Positions 42,178-51,419 of a stretch of DNA of 64,000 nucleotides are shown here, one piece after another. The stretch is from JAUQQI01 sp042408785. Lineage in GTDB: Bacteria > Chloroflexota > Dehalococcoidia > JAUQQI01. The notes beneath the pieces are model-generated. The model saw nothing but the letters and a program-made list of their open reading frames with translations, was not told where the DNA came from and searched no databases. The number at the start of each line of letters is the position of its first letter. The first letter of the stretch is position 1. Position numbers and translations under genes: made by a program. Location: contig JBHOQU010000124.1 in the NCBI GenBank assembly GCA_042408785.1, positions 1-64,000 on the forward strand, written 5' to 3'.

Positions 42178-42969
42178 ATGCGACCGAACCGGCTCAAACA
42201 GCTCTGGCGGGCAGGTAAACCGGCCCTCGGGGTCTGGGTCTCCACCGGCGACCCTTACGTGGTGGAGAGCCTGGCCCACGCCGGCTTCGACTGGGTGCTT
42301 ATCGACATGCAGCACGGCATGGGCATTGACGTCAGGCGGACGGTAGCCTGCCTCCAGGCCCTGAGCGGCACGGAGGCGGCGCCCATCGTGCGGCTCCCGT
42401 GGAACCAGCCGGAATATTTCCAGTGGGTCCTCGATGCCGGGGCCTACGGGGTGCTGGTTCCCCTGGTGAACTCGCCCGAGGATGCCCGCCGGGCCGTTCA
42501 GGCCTGCCGCTACCCGCCCCTGGGGAGCCGGAGTTTCGGGCCGAATCGGGCCCGCCTCTACGGCCCCGATTACTACGAGCGGGCCAACGAGGAGATCGCC
42601 CTCATCGTTCAGATCGAGCACGTGGAGGCGGTCCGGCAGGTTGAGGCCATCGCCCGGGTTGAGGGCGTCGATGCCCTCTATATCGGCCCGGCCGACCTGG
42701 CCATCTCCATGGGCCTGGCGCCGGGCCTGGATGTTAAGGACCCCCAGCACGTGGCGGCCTGCCGGCAGGTTCTGGAGGCGGCCCGGGCGGCGGGGAAGGC
42801 GGCCGGAATCCACTGCACCGGGCCCGAAGAAGTGGTCCGCCGGTTCCAGGAGGGCTGGATGTTCTGCCCGGCGGGTAGTGACATCGGGTTCGTCAACGCC
42901 GGGGCCAGGCAGGCCGTAGAAGTCGTCCGCGGGGTGCGGTCGGCGGAGACCCGGGGGGTCTACGGATAG
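42178..42969 (+). CDS. HpcH/HpaI-type class II aldolase
   Basis: A 263-residue pyruvate-dependent aldolase of the 4-hydroxy-2-oxoheptanedioate aldolase family. ATG 42178 follows GCGGAGG. The catalytic His is in IDMQHGMG, where many relatives have GEH. The phosphate/pyruvate-binding Arg is in IVRLPW. The metal ligands are Glu in VQIEHVEAV and Asp in YIGPADLAISMG. It splits or forms hydroxy-oxo acids with pyruvate; the natural substrate is unknown. It diverges from uvrB. Confidence 0.9.
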   Translation: MRPNRLKQLWRAGKPALGVWVSTGDPYVVESLAHAGFDWVLIDMQHGMGIDVRRTVACLQALSGTEAAPIVRLPWNQPEYFQWVLDAGAYGVLVPLVNSPEDARRAVQACRYPPLGSRSFGPNRARLYGPDYYERANEEIALIVQIEHVEAVRQVEAIARVEGVDALYIGPADLAISMGLAPGLDVKDPQHVAACRQVLEAARAAGKAAGIHCTGPEEVVRRFQEGWMFCPAGSDIGFVNAGARQAVEVVRGVRSAETRGVYG

Positions 42970-42990
42970 GGGCCAGGCCGGGGCCGCCGT

Positions 42991-43019
42991 TTGACGGGCC
43001 GGGGGGCCGGCTTTAGTAT
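42991..43019 (+). promoter_or_regulatory. promoter of the cysS-like gene
   Basis: TTGACG (42991-42996), a 17-base spacer and TAGTAT (43014-43019). It is about 45 bases before the ATG. Confidence 0.6.
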
Positions 43020-43065
43020 TTAAAGCGGGCGCCGGGGAGCGCCCGGAGGAGACGGGGCTGGAACT

Positions 43066-44265
43066 ATGCGGCTATTCAACACCCTGAGTCGGGCCAAGGA
43101 GGAGTTTTCGACCCCCGATGGCGTGGTGCGCCTTTACGTCTGCGGCATCACGCCTTACGACACCACCCACCTGGGCCACGCCCGCACCTACGTGGTTTTC
43201 GACGTCTTAAACCGGCTCCTGCGCCACCACGGCTATCAGGTTCGGTACATTCAGAACATCACTGACATCGACGAATCGATCCTGGGCCGGGCCCGGCAGC
43301 TGGGCCGGGACTACCTGGAGCTGGGGGAGGAGTGCTGCCGGGTTTTTTTCGAAGACATGGCCGCCCTGCGGGTGCTTACGGCCGACCACTACCCCCGGCC
43401 CACCCAGGAGATTCCGATGATTCAGGAGGTCACCCAGGGCCTACTGGAAAAGGGCTACGGGTACATCATCCCCCGGGGGGTGTATTTTCGGGTGAAGGCC
43501 GTGCCGGACTACGGCCGGTTGAGCCGCCTCGGCCGGGACGAGATGCTAGCCATTGCTGCCCGTCAGGACGACAGCGACGTGGATGACCCGGCCAAAGAGG
43601 ACCCCCTCGATTTTGCCCTCTGGCGCCGCTCCGGGCCGGGGGAGCCGGCCTGGGAAAGCCCCTGGGGACCGGGCCGGCCCGGCTGGCACATTGAGTGCAC
43701 GGCGATGGCTATCCGCTACCTGGGGCCCAGGCTGGATATCCACGGGGGCGGCGCCGACCTTATCTACCCCCACCACGAGAACGAAATTGCCCAGAGCGAA
43801 GCCTACACCGGGGAGCGGCCCTTTGCCCGTTTCTGGGTCCACGTGGGTCTGGTCTCCCTGGGTGGGGTTAAGATGAGCAAATCCCTGGGGAACATGGTCT
43901 TCGTCCGGGACCTGCGCCGGAAGTTCGACCCGGACGCCATCCGCCTCTACCTGATATCCACCCACTACCGGACGGGCCTGGACTACCGGGAGGCCGACCT
44001 GGAAAGGGCCGCTGCCCGGCTGGAGACGTTTCGGGCGGCGGCGCGGCAGGCCCCCGTTGCGGCCAACCCCGGCTGGGCCGAGGCGGCAACCTTTCGGGGC
44101 CGCTTCTTTGCCGCCCTGGACGACGACCTGGATACACCGGCCGCTCTCCAGGTGCTGGACGAGCTGGCGGGGCTGGGCCTGGCCGGCAACGGCCGGGCGG
44201 CGGAACTGCTGGGCGAACTGGCCGCCGCTATCGGCCTGGAGCTTCGGGTGGGGGCCGAGGTTTGA
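43066..44265 (+). CDS. cysS: cysteinyl-tRNA synthetase, short form with MshC-like HIGH region
   Basis: A 399-residue class I synthetase-fold enzyme. The N-terminal motif reads YVCGITPYDTTHLGHART (HLGH at 35-38). That GITPYDxTHLGHA wording is typical of mycothiol ligase MshC rather than the CGPTVYxxxHIGH of most CysRS. The zinc-site sequence HHENEIAQSEA and the KMSKSLGN loop follow CysRS. Zinc ligands Cys26, HIEC Cys and HHEN are present. The protein ends soon after the DALR-like helices and lacks the extra anticodon-binding tail of the about 460-residue enzymes. I take it as the organism's CysRS; an MshC-like ligase is the alternative. Confidence 0.8.
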   Translation: MRLFNTLSRAKEEFSTPDGVVRLYVCGITPYDTTHLGHARTYVVFDVLNRLLRHHGYQVRYIQNITDIDESILGRARQLGRDYLELGEECCRVFFEDMAALRVLTADHYPRPTQEIPMIQEVTQGLLEKGYGYIIPRGVYFRVKAVPDYGRLSRLGRDEMLAIAARQDDSDVDDPAKEDPLDFALWRRSGPGEPAWESPWGPGRPGWHIECTAMAIRYLGPRLDIHGGGADLIYPHHENEIAQSEAYTGERPFARFWVHVGLVSLGGVKMSKSLGNMVFVRDLRRKFDPDAIRLYLISTHYRTGLDYREADLERAAARLETFRAAARQAPVAANPGWAEAATFRGRFFAALDDDLDTPAALQVLDELAGLGLAGNGRAAELLGELAAAIGLELRVGAEV

Positions 44266-44266
44266 C

Positions 44267-44602
44267 TCAGAGAACCCGGGTTCCGGGGGCGACGTCCGCG
44301 TCGGGCCGGAGGAGGACTACGTCTTCGTCGGTCACCATGGCCCCCAGGATGAGGACCTCGGAGACGAAGCCGGCCACCCGCTTCGGCTCCAGGTTGACCA
44401 CGGCCACCACCTGCCGCCCGAGCAGGTCGGCTTTCGTGTACCGGCGGGTAAGTTGGGCGCTGGAGCTTTTGACCCCGAGCTCCCCGAAATCCACCCAGAC
44501 CTTATAGGCCGGCTTCCGGGCCCTGGGGTGGTCCTCCACCCGGACGACCTTTCCCACCCGGATTTCAACCCTGAGAAAGTCGTCGTAGGTCAGCCTGTTC
44601 AA
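44267..44602 (-). CDS. csaA: CsaA-type tRNA-binding/chaperone protein
   Basis: A 111-residue OB-fold protein of the MetRS C-terminal/Trbp111 family. TTG 44602 has GGAGG 7 bases upstream and gives the usual 110-residue length. It has FLRVEIRVGKVVRVEDHP near the start, VDFGELGVKSSSAQL, and the VVNLEPKRVAGFVSEVLILG block. CsaA dimers bind tRNA or unfolded secretory proteins. It ends one base from the cysS stop in convergent orientation. Confidence 0.93.
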   Translation of the reverse strand: MNRLTYDDFLRVEIRVGKVVRVEDHPRARKPAYKVWVDFGELGVKSSSAQLTRRYTKADLLGRQVVAVVNLEPKRVAGFVSEVLILGAMVTDEDVVLLRPDADVAPGTRVL

Positions 44603-44631
44603 GGGTCTGCCTCCGTATTCGGCCGGATGCC

Positions 44632-45441
44632 ATGTTGCGCACCCGGATCCTGACGGCCGCGGCCGCCCTGCCGGTCCTGCTTTTGCTGGTCTGGCTCGGC
44701 CCCCCATATTTTACCCTGCTCGTCGGCCTGGCCTCCCTGGTGGGCCACCTGGAGTTTTACCGCCTGGCCCGGCTGGGCGGGCTTGCCCCCCTGGCCTGGG
44801 TGGGGACGGCCGGGGGGCTGGGGGTGATCGGGGCGGTCGGACTAGGACGGCCGGAGCTGGCCGGGCCGGTGCTGGCCGCCGAGGCCCTGCTGGCGGGGGC
44901 GGTGCTGGCGGCGGGGGGAAGGACCCGGGGGGCCCTGGCCGACTGGGCGGCCACCCTGGGGGGAAGCGCTTACTGCGGCCTAATCTTCAGCCACTACATC
45001 CTGCTGCGGGGCCTTCCCCGCGGCCTGGAATGGACCCTTTTCACCTTTGGGGTAACGTTCGCCGTGGACACGGCGGCCTTCGTCGCCGGCCGGCGCTGGG
45101 GCCGCCGGCCCCTGGCCCCCCCCGTAAGCCCGGCCAAGACCGTGGAAGGCTTCGTGGCCGGGCTGGCGGCCGGTCCGCTGGCGGCCATGGGCCTGGCCGC
45201 CCTGCTGGGCTTGCCCACAGCCTGGCCGACGGCCCTCCTCGGCCTTGGGCTGGGGCTGGCCGGGCAGGTTGGGGACCTTTTCGAGTCGGCCCTTAAGCGC
45301 AGTGCCGGCGTAAAGGACAGCGGGCGGCTTTTCCCGGGTCACGGAGGACTGCTCGACCGGGTGGATAGTCTGGCATTTAATGGCATTGTGAGTTATTATG
45401 TGGTAGGCGCTTTCCTACCGGCGATGGTCGGCGGAGGTTGA
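44632..45441 (+). CDS. cdsA: phosphatidate cytidylyltransferase
   Basis: A 269-residue membrane enzyme making CDP-diacylglycerol, with about seven helices. The C-terminal family signature is spread over SAGVKDSGRLFPGHGGLLDRVDSL (residues about 222-245) with the conserved Asp residues. The preceding SPAKTVEGFVAGL segment (about 165-177) also fits. It is the phospholipid branch-point enzyme. Confidence 0.94.
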   Translation: MLRTRILTAAAALPVLLLLVWLGPPYFTLLVGLASLVGHLEFYRLARLGGLAPLAWVGTAGGLGVIGAVGLGRPELAGPVLAAEALLAGAVLAAGGRTRGALADWAATLGGSAYCGLIFSHYILLRGLPRGLEWTLFTFGVTFAVDTAAFVAGRRWGRRPLAPPVSPAKTVEGFVAGLAAGPLAAMGLAALLGLPTAWPTALLGLGLGLAGQVGDLFESALKRSAGVKDSGRLFPGHGGLLDRVDSLAFNGIVSYYVVGAFLPAMVGGG

Positions 45442-45513
45442 AAGATCATCTAAAAATACGCGAGCGGAGCGGAGGACCGTGGTTGCACTTCAATGTGAGG
45501 TGGAGGAGCTGAA

Positions 45514-46638
45514 TTGGATAGGTCCGACGTCGAGACTCCCCTGCCCGGTCCGGTCCGCCCGCAGCAGAGCTTCGCCTTAGCCCCGGCCTCAGACCCCATC
45601 GACGAGCATTTCGACAGCTTTAAGCGGCTGGTTTACTCGATAACCTTGCCCTTCATCGGCCTGGGAGTGGTCATCCTGGCGGTGGCCTACGAGGCGACGG
45701 GCCTTAGCCACCAGGCTTTGCAGCCGCTGCTGCTGGTCCTGGCCGGCGGCCTCGGCTTTCTCAGCATTCTGCTCCGGCTGGTGCGGGTACGGCTCTGGCC
45801 CTTGGAGGCCGTTACCCTGACGGCGGTGGCCGGGCTGTTCCTGCTCTTTGACCTCACGCCGGACCAGGTGGAGGCCGGCCTGCTGGTGAGGTCGTTAATT
45901 TTGCCGGTGTTTTACACGTTCATCTTTCTGGCCCTGCCGGGAAATTTCGCCCTGGGTGCCCTCGTGGCCTTTTACCTGAGCCTGGTAGCCATCGGTATTG
46001 CCCGGATGCTTCCTTCGGGAGACCCGAAGATTATAGTGATGCTGGTTCTTTTTTATACGTGGAATGCGATCATTATCGTGGTTCTGCACTTCTTTTCAAG
46101 GTTCAAGGAGCACTACGTGGAGGCCCGGATGCGGGCCGACCAGATGGCCTACTTGGCGTTTAACGATTACCTGACCGGGCTTCCCAACCGCCGGGGCATC
46201 GAGCGGATCTTGCAGGACGAGGTGGAGCGGGCCCGCCGCTACGGCCGGCCCCTTTCGGTGGTGATGGTCGACCTGGACCACCTCAAGCGGGTCAACGACA
46301 CCTTTGGCCACGACGCCGGGGACCGGACCCTCCAGGAGGTGGCCCAGCTCCTGGCCCGGGAGCTCCGCCGGACCGACCGGGTCGGCCGGTGGGGTGGGGA
46401 GGAGTTCATCGTGGTGGCCCCGGAGACCGACCGGAAGGCCGCCTGGATGCTGGCCCAGCGGCTTAAAGAGACCCTGGAACGGCACCCCTTCGACCAGGTG
46501 GGCACCATCACCGCCAGCTACGGGGTTGCCTCCTTCCGGCCGGACGACACCGTTCAGTCGCTCATCAAGCGGGCGGACGAAGCCCTTTATCGGGCGAAGG
46601 TGGCCGGTCGGAACCGGGTCGAGGTCGAAGTCGGCTAG
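45514..46638 (+). CDS. membrane-bound diguanylate cyclase
   Basis: A 374-residue protein. TTG 45514 follows GGTGGAGGAG. About six membrane helices fill residues 35-195 and a GGDEF domain fills 205-374. The active site reads GGEEF (294-298), a functional variant. The product-inhibition site RxxD is present five residues upstream (Arg285 to Asp288). It should make cyclic di-GMP from two GTP. No recognisable sensor domain other than the membrane region. Confidence 0.93.
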   Translation: MDRSDVETPLPGPVRPQQSFALAPASDPIDEHFDSFKRLVYSITLPFIGLGVVILAVAYEATGLSHQALQPLLLVLAGGLGFLSILLRLVRVRLWPLEAVTLTAVAGLFLLFDLTPDQVEAGLLVRSLILPVFYTFIFLALPGNFALGALVAFYLSLVAIGIARMLPSGDPKIIVMLVLFYTWNAIIIVVLHFFSRFKEHYVEARMRADQMAYLAFNDYLTGLPNRRGIERILQDEVERARRYGRPLSVVMVDLDHLKRVNDTFGHDAGDRTLQEVAQLLARELRRTDRVGRWGGEEFIVVAPETDRKAAWMLAQRLKETLERHPFDQVGTITASYGVASFRPDDTVQSLIKRADEALYRAKVAGRNRVEVEVG

Positions 46639-47657
46639 GGAGATTCTTCCGGGCCGAAGAGGACCCCAGGCTGGACCGCGGACCGGGAGGCGGCGGCCCG
46701 TTCGACGGCCGCGGCCAGGCGCCGGTTGGCCTGACGCAGGGCGTCTTCGGGGTCCAGTTCCAGGGCCGCGCCGTACAGGGCCAGGGCCAGCAGGGCCTCC
46801 CCAAGGGTTCTGGCCGGGTCGGCCGGTTTAGCCCGAAGCTCGGCCAGGCAGGCGGCCGCCACGGCAAGGAACTCCTCGGCCCCGGGCAGGGCAAGGCCGA
46901 AGCGGCGGGCCCGGTGCAAGACCTGGGCGGTGTAGGCCAGGGCCGGCATCGCTTTGGGCACCCCGGCCAGGGGGGATGCCTCCCCGTCGGCCTTCTCCGA
47001 GCGTTTGAGTTCCTCCCAGCGGGCCCAGATCTCGTCCATAGAAGCCGCCTTAACTTCCCCGAAGACGTGGGGATGGCGTCGGACGAGCTTGGTGTTGACC
47101 GTTTCCAGGACGTCTCCCAGGTTGAAGTGGCCCTCTTCCCGGGCCAGCTGAATCTGGAACAGGACGTGGAAAAGGACGTCCCCGAGCTCCTCCCGCAGGT
47201 CGGCCCAGTCTTCCCGGTCGATGGCATCGATGGCCTCGTAGACCTCTTCCAAAAGAAAGGGCTTGGTGGACTGGTGGGTCTGCTGCCGGTCCCAGGGGCA
47301 GCCGTCGGGGGCCCGAAGCCGGGCCACGATGTATTCCAGGGCCCGGAAGGTTCGGGGAAGCTCCTCAGGGGGGCGGACCTCCACGAATATGGCGGCCGGC
47401 CGGGACCCGGTCCCGGCAAGCTCCCCAAGGGTGGCCGCAACAGGCTGCCGCTGGGAATCGTAAAAGAGCTTTAGGCGGGTGTCGGGCGGGTAAATTTCGA
47501 GCAGGTCGGCCCTGAGCTTTGAGAGGTCGGCCTCTGGGCCGACGATGAGCAGGGCCGGCAGTTCCGGGGAAAGGCCGGCCGGCCTTTCGGCCGGTACGAC
47601 CTGCAGCCCCTGTCGGGCGGGGTCTAAGCCCAGGGTTTCGAGCCACTCGGCCAGCAC
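46635..47657 (-). CDS. mazG: nucleoside triphosphate pyrophosphohydrolase MazG with degenerate N-terminal domain
   Basis: A 340-residue protein. Residues about 110-240 form the MazG domain: LRAPDGCPWDRQQTHQST, the EExxE helix EEVYEAIDAID, and REELGDVLFHVLFQ. Residues about 1-105 look like the end of a tetrapyrrole-methylase (YabN-type) domain (LLIVGPEADLSKLRADLLEIYP, then YDSQRQPV) without its catalytic part. The C-terminal 100 residues are a second, degenerate MazG-like helical domain. It hydrolyses NTPs to NMPs, a house-cleaning or ppGpp-linked role. The gene overlaps the diguanylate cyclase by 4 bases, tail to tail. Confidence 0.9.
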   Translation of the reverse strand: MLAEWLETLGLDPARQGLQVVPAERPAGLSPELPALLIVGPEADLSKLRADLLEIYPPDTRLKLFYDSQRQPVAATLGELAGTGSRPAAIFVEVRPPEELPRTFRALEYIVARLRAPDGCPWDRQQTHQSTKPFLLEEVYEAIDAIDREDWADLREELGDVLFHVLFQIQLAREEGHFNLGDVLETVNTKLVRRHPHVFGEVKAASMDEIWARWEELKRSEKADGEASPLAGVPKAMPALAYTAQVLHRARRFGLALPGAEEFLAVAAACLAELRAKPADPARTLGEALLALALYGAALELDPEDALRQANRRLAAAVERAAASRSAVQPGVLFGPEESP

Positions 47658-47696
47658 TGCCTACCCTCTAAACGGGCATTATAGTAAAAATCCGGT

Positions 47697-48593
47697 TTAC
47701 GTGCCGCGCAGGCGGGGGTCTAAGGCATCCCGGAGGCCATCCCCAACGAAGTTGAACGCCAGCACGGTTACAAAGATGGCCAGGGTGGGGAACAGCATCA
47801 AGTGGGGTGCGACGCGCAGGTAGCCGCGGCTGGCACTTACCATCGCACCCCATTCCGACGTCGGCGGCTGAGGACCAAGCCCCAGGAAGGACAAAGTTGA
47901 GGCGGTCAGGATGGCGGTTGATAGGTTTAGACTGCCGAAGACGATGATGGGGGCGATTATGTTGGGCAGGATATGGTGAACCACGACCCGGAAGTTGCCG
48001 GCGCCGAGCGCCCGGGCGGCTTCGACGAATTCCCGCTCCTTTAAGGATAGCACCGACGCCCTGGTCAGGCGAACGTAGGCCGGGATCGACTCGATTCCGA
48101 CGGCAATCATGGCATTGCGCTCGTTCGGGCCCAGGGCCGCTACAACCGCAATGGCCAGCAAGATTCCGGGGAACGCCAGCAAAATATCCATGGTCCGGCT
48201 GATGGGCCCGTCCAGCGGCCGGAAGTAGCCGGCGAGCAGGCCGAGGATGACGCCCCCCACCAGCGCGATGGCTACCGCCACTACGCCCATCGCAAGGGAG
48301 ATGCGGGACCCGTAAATTATCCGGCTCAGAATATCCCGACCTAATTCGTCCAGGCCGAAGGGGTGCTCCAAAGAGGGCCCTTCAAAGCGCCGGGTAAGTT
48401 TTTGCTCCCGCTCGGAATAGGGGGCAACCCAGGGGGCCAGCGCCGCAATCAGCAGTAGCAAGATAACGACGATACCCCCGGCAACCGCAGGGCGGTGCCG
48501 CCGGAACCGGTACCAGAACTGCTGAAGTTCCGACCGGGCCCGGGCCGGGACGGCTGCCGTTTGAGCTGGGACCGGTCGGTCACGCGAAACCAC
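47697..48593 (-). CDS. peptide-type ABC transporter permease (DppC-like), second set
   Basis: A 298-residue permease. It has an N-terminal helix (RPAVAGGIVVILLLLIAALAP), the FGLDELGRDILSRIIYGSR motif, and an EAA loop around FVEAARALGAGNFRVVVHHILPN. It forms a set with the DppB-like permease and the solute-binding protein upstream (gaps 5 and 15 bases). ATPase genes are missing after it; the next gene is unrelated mazG. Confidence 0.93.
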   Translation of the reverse strand: MVSRDRPVPAQTAAVPARARSELQQFWYRFRRHRPAVAGGIVVILLLLIAALAPWVAPYSEREQKLTRRFEGPSLEHPFGLDELGRDILSRIIYGSRISLAMGVVAVAIALVGGVILGLLAGYFRPLDGPISRTMDILLAFPGILLAIAVVAALGPNERNAMIAVGIESIPAYVRLTRASVLSLKEREFVEAARALGAGNFRVVVHHILPNIIAPIIVFGSLNLSTAILTASTLSFLGLGPQPPTSEWGAMVSASRGYLRVAPHLMLFPTLAIFVTVLAFNFVGDGLRDALDPRLRGT

Positions 48594-48598
48594 GGCGT

Positions 48599-49540
48599 CT
48601 AGTCGTAACGGATCCTCGGGTCGAGGTAGGCGTAAAGGACATCAACAATCAGGTTGACGAAAACGAAGGTCAACGACGTAACTAAAACTGCCCCCTGAAC
48701 GACGGGAAAGTCGCGGGTGCGGATGGCGTCCACGGCCAGCCGCCCAACCCCCGGCCAGGAGAAGATGGTCTCGGTAACCACGGCGCCACCGAGCAGGCCG
48801 GCCAGTTGAAGGCCCAGCACCGTAACTACGGGCAACATCGCGTTTTTCAGGGCGTGGCGGAATATCACCACCCGTTCGGCCAGGCCTTTGGCGCGGGCAG
48901 TTCGGACGTAGTCCTGATTGAGGACCTCAAGCATGGCCGACCTGGTGAGCCGGGCGAGGACCGCGACAAGGCCGATTGCCAGGGTGACTGCGGGCAAGAA
49001 GACGTGCCGGAGGCCGTCCAGGGTCCAGAGGGGTCCGCCCCGCCCGGAAATCGGGAACAGGCCGAGGCCGAAGGCCAGAAGCCACATCAAGATGAGGCCG
49101 CGGGCAAAGACCGGCATGGAAATGCCGAGCAGTGCTCCGAACATGGCAGACGCGTCGACCCAGCTGGCCCGGCGGGCCGCCGATAGCACGCCAATGGGGA
49201 TGGCAATGGTGGGGGCAATGAGCATCGCGGCCACCGCCAGCTCGATAGTGTTGGGCAGGGCGGCGAGAACCTCCTCGGCCACCGGCTTCTTGGTCCGGAT
49301 GGAGCGGCCAAGGTCGCCCCGCAGGGCCCCGGACAGGTAGTTCCAGTACTGGACATAGATGGGCTTGTCGAGGCCGAGCTCCCGTTCGATTTGGGTCACA
49401 ACCTCCTGGGGGGCATCGGGTCCGGCGATAATTTGGGCCGGATTACCGGGGGCGAGGTGGAGCATCGAGAAAGTTAGAAAGGATACTCCCAGCAAGACCA
49501 CCGGCATAACCAGCAACCGGCGCAGGATGTAACGGTACAT
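48599..49540 (-). CDS. peptide-type ABC transporter permease (DppB-like), second set
   Basis: A 313-residue permease. N-terminal MYRYILRRLLVMPVVLLGVS, then the family segments QYWNYLSGALRGDLGRSIR and RTARAKGLAERVVIFRHALKN (EAA loop). The C-terminus is DVLYAYLDPRIRYD. It forms the channel with the DppC-like subunit. Confidence 0.93.
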   Translation of the reverse strand: MYRYILRRLLVMPVVLLGVSFLTFSMLHLAPGNPAQIIAGPDAPQEVVTQIERELGLDKPIYVQYWNYLSGALRGDLGRSIRTKKPVAEEVLAALPNTIELAVAAMLIAPTIAIPIGVLSAARRASWVDASAMFGALLGISMPVFARGLILMWLLAFGLGLFPISGRGGPLWTLDGLRHVFLPAVTLAIGLVAVLARLTRSAMLEVLNQDYVRTARAKGLAERVVIFRHALKNAMLPVVTVLGLQLAGLLGGAVVTETIFSWPGVGRLAVDAIRTRDFPVVQGAVLVTSLTFVFVNLIVDVLYAYLDPRIRYD

Positions 49541-49555
49541 CAGGTCCGCTGAACC

Positions 49556-51247
49556 CTAACGCTGGCCCGTTTTTACGTAGATGTCCAGGAATTTATACAG
49601 CCAGTTGGAGGGGTGGACTTTGACCCCCCCGGTTCGGCGGCTGACCCCAACCACCCCCAGGTCATGGGTGAGGGGTACCCAGAGGGCGTTCTCGTGAACG
49701 ATACGCTGGAGCTCCTCGTAGATCTGCAGCCGCCGGGTCTCATCGAGGGTGGAGCGGGATTTTTCGAGCAGTTCGTCGGTTTTGGGGTCGGCCCACTCGA
49801 ACCGATTCGGGGCTGGCCGCTGCCGGCTGTGGAAATAGAAGTAAAGGACATCCGCATTGCTGTAGAAGACACTGATGGCGAAGGTCTGATGTTCCCCTGC
49901 CCGCAGAGCCGCGAAGAAAGCGGCGCTCTCCATTGCCCGGATTTCCAGCTCCACCCCGACCCGACGCCACTGCTCCTGAACGACCTGGGCCTGAAGCTTT
50001 GCGGCCTGGGTATCGGTGGTTATGTGGTTGAGCTTGAGCCGCTGGCCATCCTTCTGGCGAATGCCGTCCGGCCCGGGCCGCCAGCCGGCTTCTTCCAGGA
50101 GCTGCTTGGCCCGTTCCGGGTCGAACTTGTAGGCAGCTTGCTCAATCCCCTTCCAATAGCCCCAGGTCTTCGGGTGGAGGACCCCCAGTGCCGGTATCGC
50201 AAGGCCGTAGCGCACGGAGGAGATGATTTCATCTTTGTTGGTGGCGTGGTTGAGGGCCCGGCGTATCCGGACGTCCCTGAGGATGGGGTCCGAGGTCTTC
50301 AGGCCTATATACGCCGTCTGGAGCTGGTCATATTTGATGATGGACACGTTAGCAGACTTCTCGAGCCTGGAAACCTCGACGCCCGGAACGTCGCTAAGTA
50401 TATCGATATTGCCGGCTTCAAATTCGGCGACGCGCGTCCCCTCCTCGGGGATGATCCTGAATTCCACCCGGTCGACGTAGGCCGGCCCCTGGTTTGAGAA
50501 GATTTTGGGCCCCCACGTGTAGTCCGGGTGGCGTTCGAGGATGAGGCGCTGGTTGCGCGTCCATTCCACGAACTTGAATGGACCCGTCCCGTCGGTGCCG
50601 GTTGCGCCATAATTCTGGCCGAGCCGCTCCACCGTTTCCCGATTCAGGATCGAGGCCCAGCCGCTGCTTAGGTTGTCCAGAAGCAGCACAAAAGGCTGCG
50701 AAAGCCGAATGACGACGGTATAGTCGTCGGGGGTTTCGACCGCCGTTACCTGGTCGATATTGTAGGCGGTCGGAGACCGGGGTGTGGTTTTCCAGCGCTC
50801 AAAGCTGTATTTTACGTCGGCCGCGGTGAAGGGTTTGCCCGAATGGAAGCGGACGCCCCGTCGCAATCGGAACGTGTAAACAAGACCGTCGGGACTTATC
50901 TCCCACGATTCTGCCAGGCCCGGTTTGATGGTCCCGTCGAAATCCAAAACCACCAGGGTGTCGTGGATCATCTGAAGGGTACGGGAAGCCCAGAGGTGTG
51001 TGGTGACGTGGGGGTCGAGGCTCTCCGGGTCCGCCGTTAGCTGAACCGTTAGGTTTCCCCCCCGCTGGGGCGCCTCTGCCTCCGGGGTGACCGCAGGCTG
51101 GGGCGCGCCGGGACTGCAGGCTTCCACGATTGGGCCCAGGCCGACCAGCGCCCCGGCCCCGAGAGCCCGAAGGAAATCCCGTCGGCTGAGCCCGAGCGAA
51201 GAAAGCCCCCGAAAGGTGAATCGGTCATCACGGGTCCTCACGGCCAT
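49556..51247 (-). CDS. family-5 ABC solute-binding lipoprotein (peptide type)
   Basis: A 563-residue extracellular binding protein. ATG 51247 (or GTG 51241, better spaced from GGAGGG) precedes a Tat signal SRRDFLRALGAGALVG and a lipobox-like VEACSPG (Cys about residue 44). The SBP_bac_5 domain has WEISPDGLVYTFRLRRGVRFHSGKPF and related blocks. It delivers peptides, nickel chelates or glycosides to the two permeases downstream. The longer frame to 51352 passes through the promoter -10 and is rejected. Confidence 0.92.
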   Translation of the reverse strand: MAVRTRDDRFTFRGLSSLGLSRRDFLRALGAGALVGLGPIVEACSPGAPQPAVTPEAEAPQRGGNLTVQLTADPESLDPHVTTHLWASRTLQMIHDTLVVLDFDGTIKPGLAESWEISPDGLVYTFRLRRGVRFHSGKPFTAADVKYSFERWKTTPRSPTAYNIDQVTAVETPDDYTVVIRLSQPFVLLLDNLSSGWASILNRETVERLGQNYGATGTDGTGPFKFVEWTRNQRLILERHPDYTWGPKIFSNQGPAYVDRVEFRIIPEEGTRVAEFEAGNIDILSDVPGVEVSRLEKSANVSIIKYDQLQTAYIGLKTSDPILRDVRIRRALNHATNKDEIISSVRYGLAIPALGVLHPKTWGYWKGIEQAAYKFDPERAKQLLEEAGWRPGPDGIRQKDGQRLKLNHITTDTQAAKLQAQVVQEQWRRVGVELEIRAMESAAFFAALRAGEHQTFAISVFYSNADVLYFYFHSRQRPAPNRFEWADPKTDELLEKSRSTLDETRRLQIYEELQRIVHENALWVPLTHDLGVVGVSRRTGGVKVHPSNWLYKFLDIYVKTGQR

Positions 51248-51284
51248 GCCCTCCGTAATTTCGGAATGACAGGTGTCGCCTCTT

Positions 51285-51290
51285 ATTATA
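51285..51290 (-). promoter_or_regulatory. -10 element of the solute-binding-protein operon
   Basis: TATAAT on the minus strand about 37 bases before ATG 51247. No clear -35 at standard spacing. Confidence 0.45.
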
Positions 51291-51419
51291 AGTCGCCCGT
51301 CAACCGCCCCAGGCCAGGCGCAGGGCTTTCCGGTTATTTCCACCATTGCCACGGCATAATCGCCAGCCTCTTTGTGGGCCGCAGGACCTGCGCCCCTGTA
51401 AAGCCGGGTTGCCGCCCGA

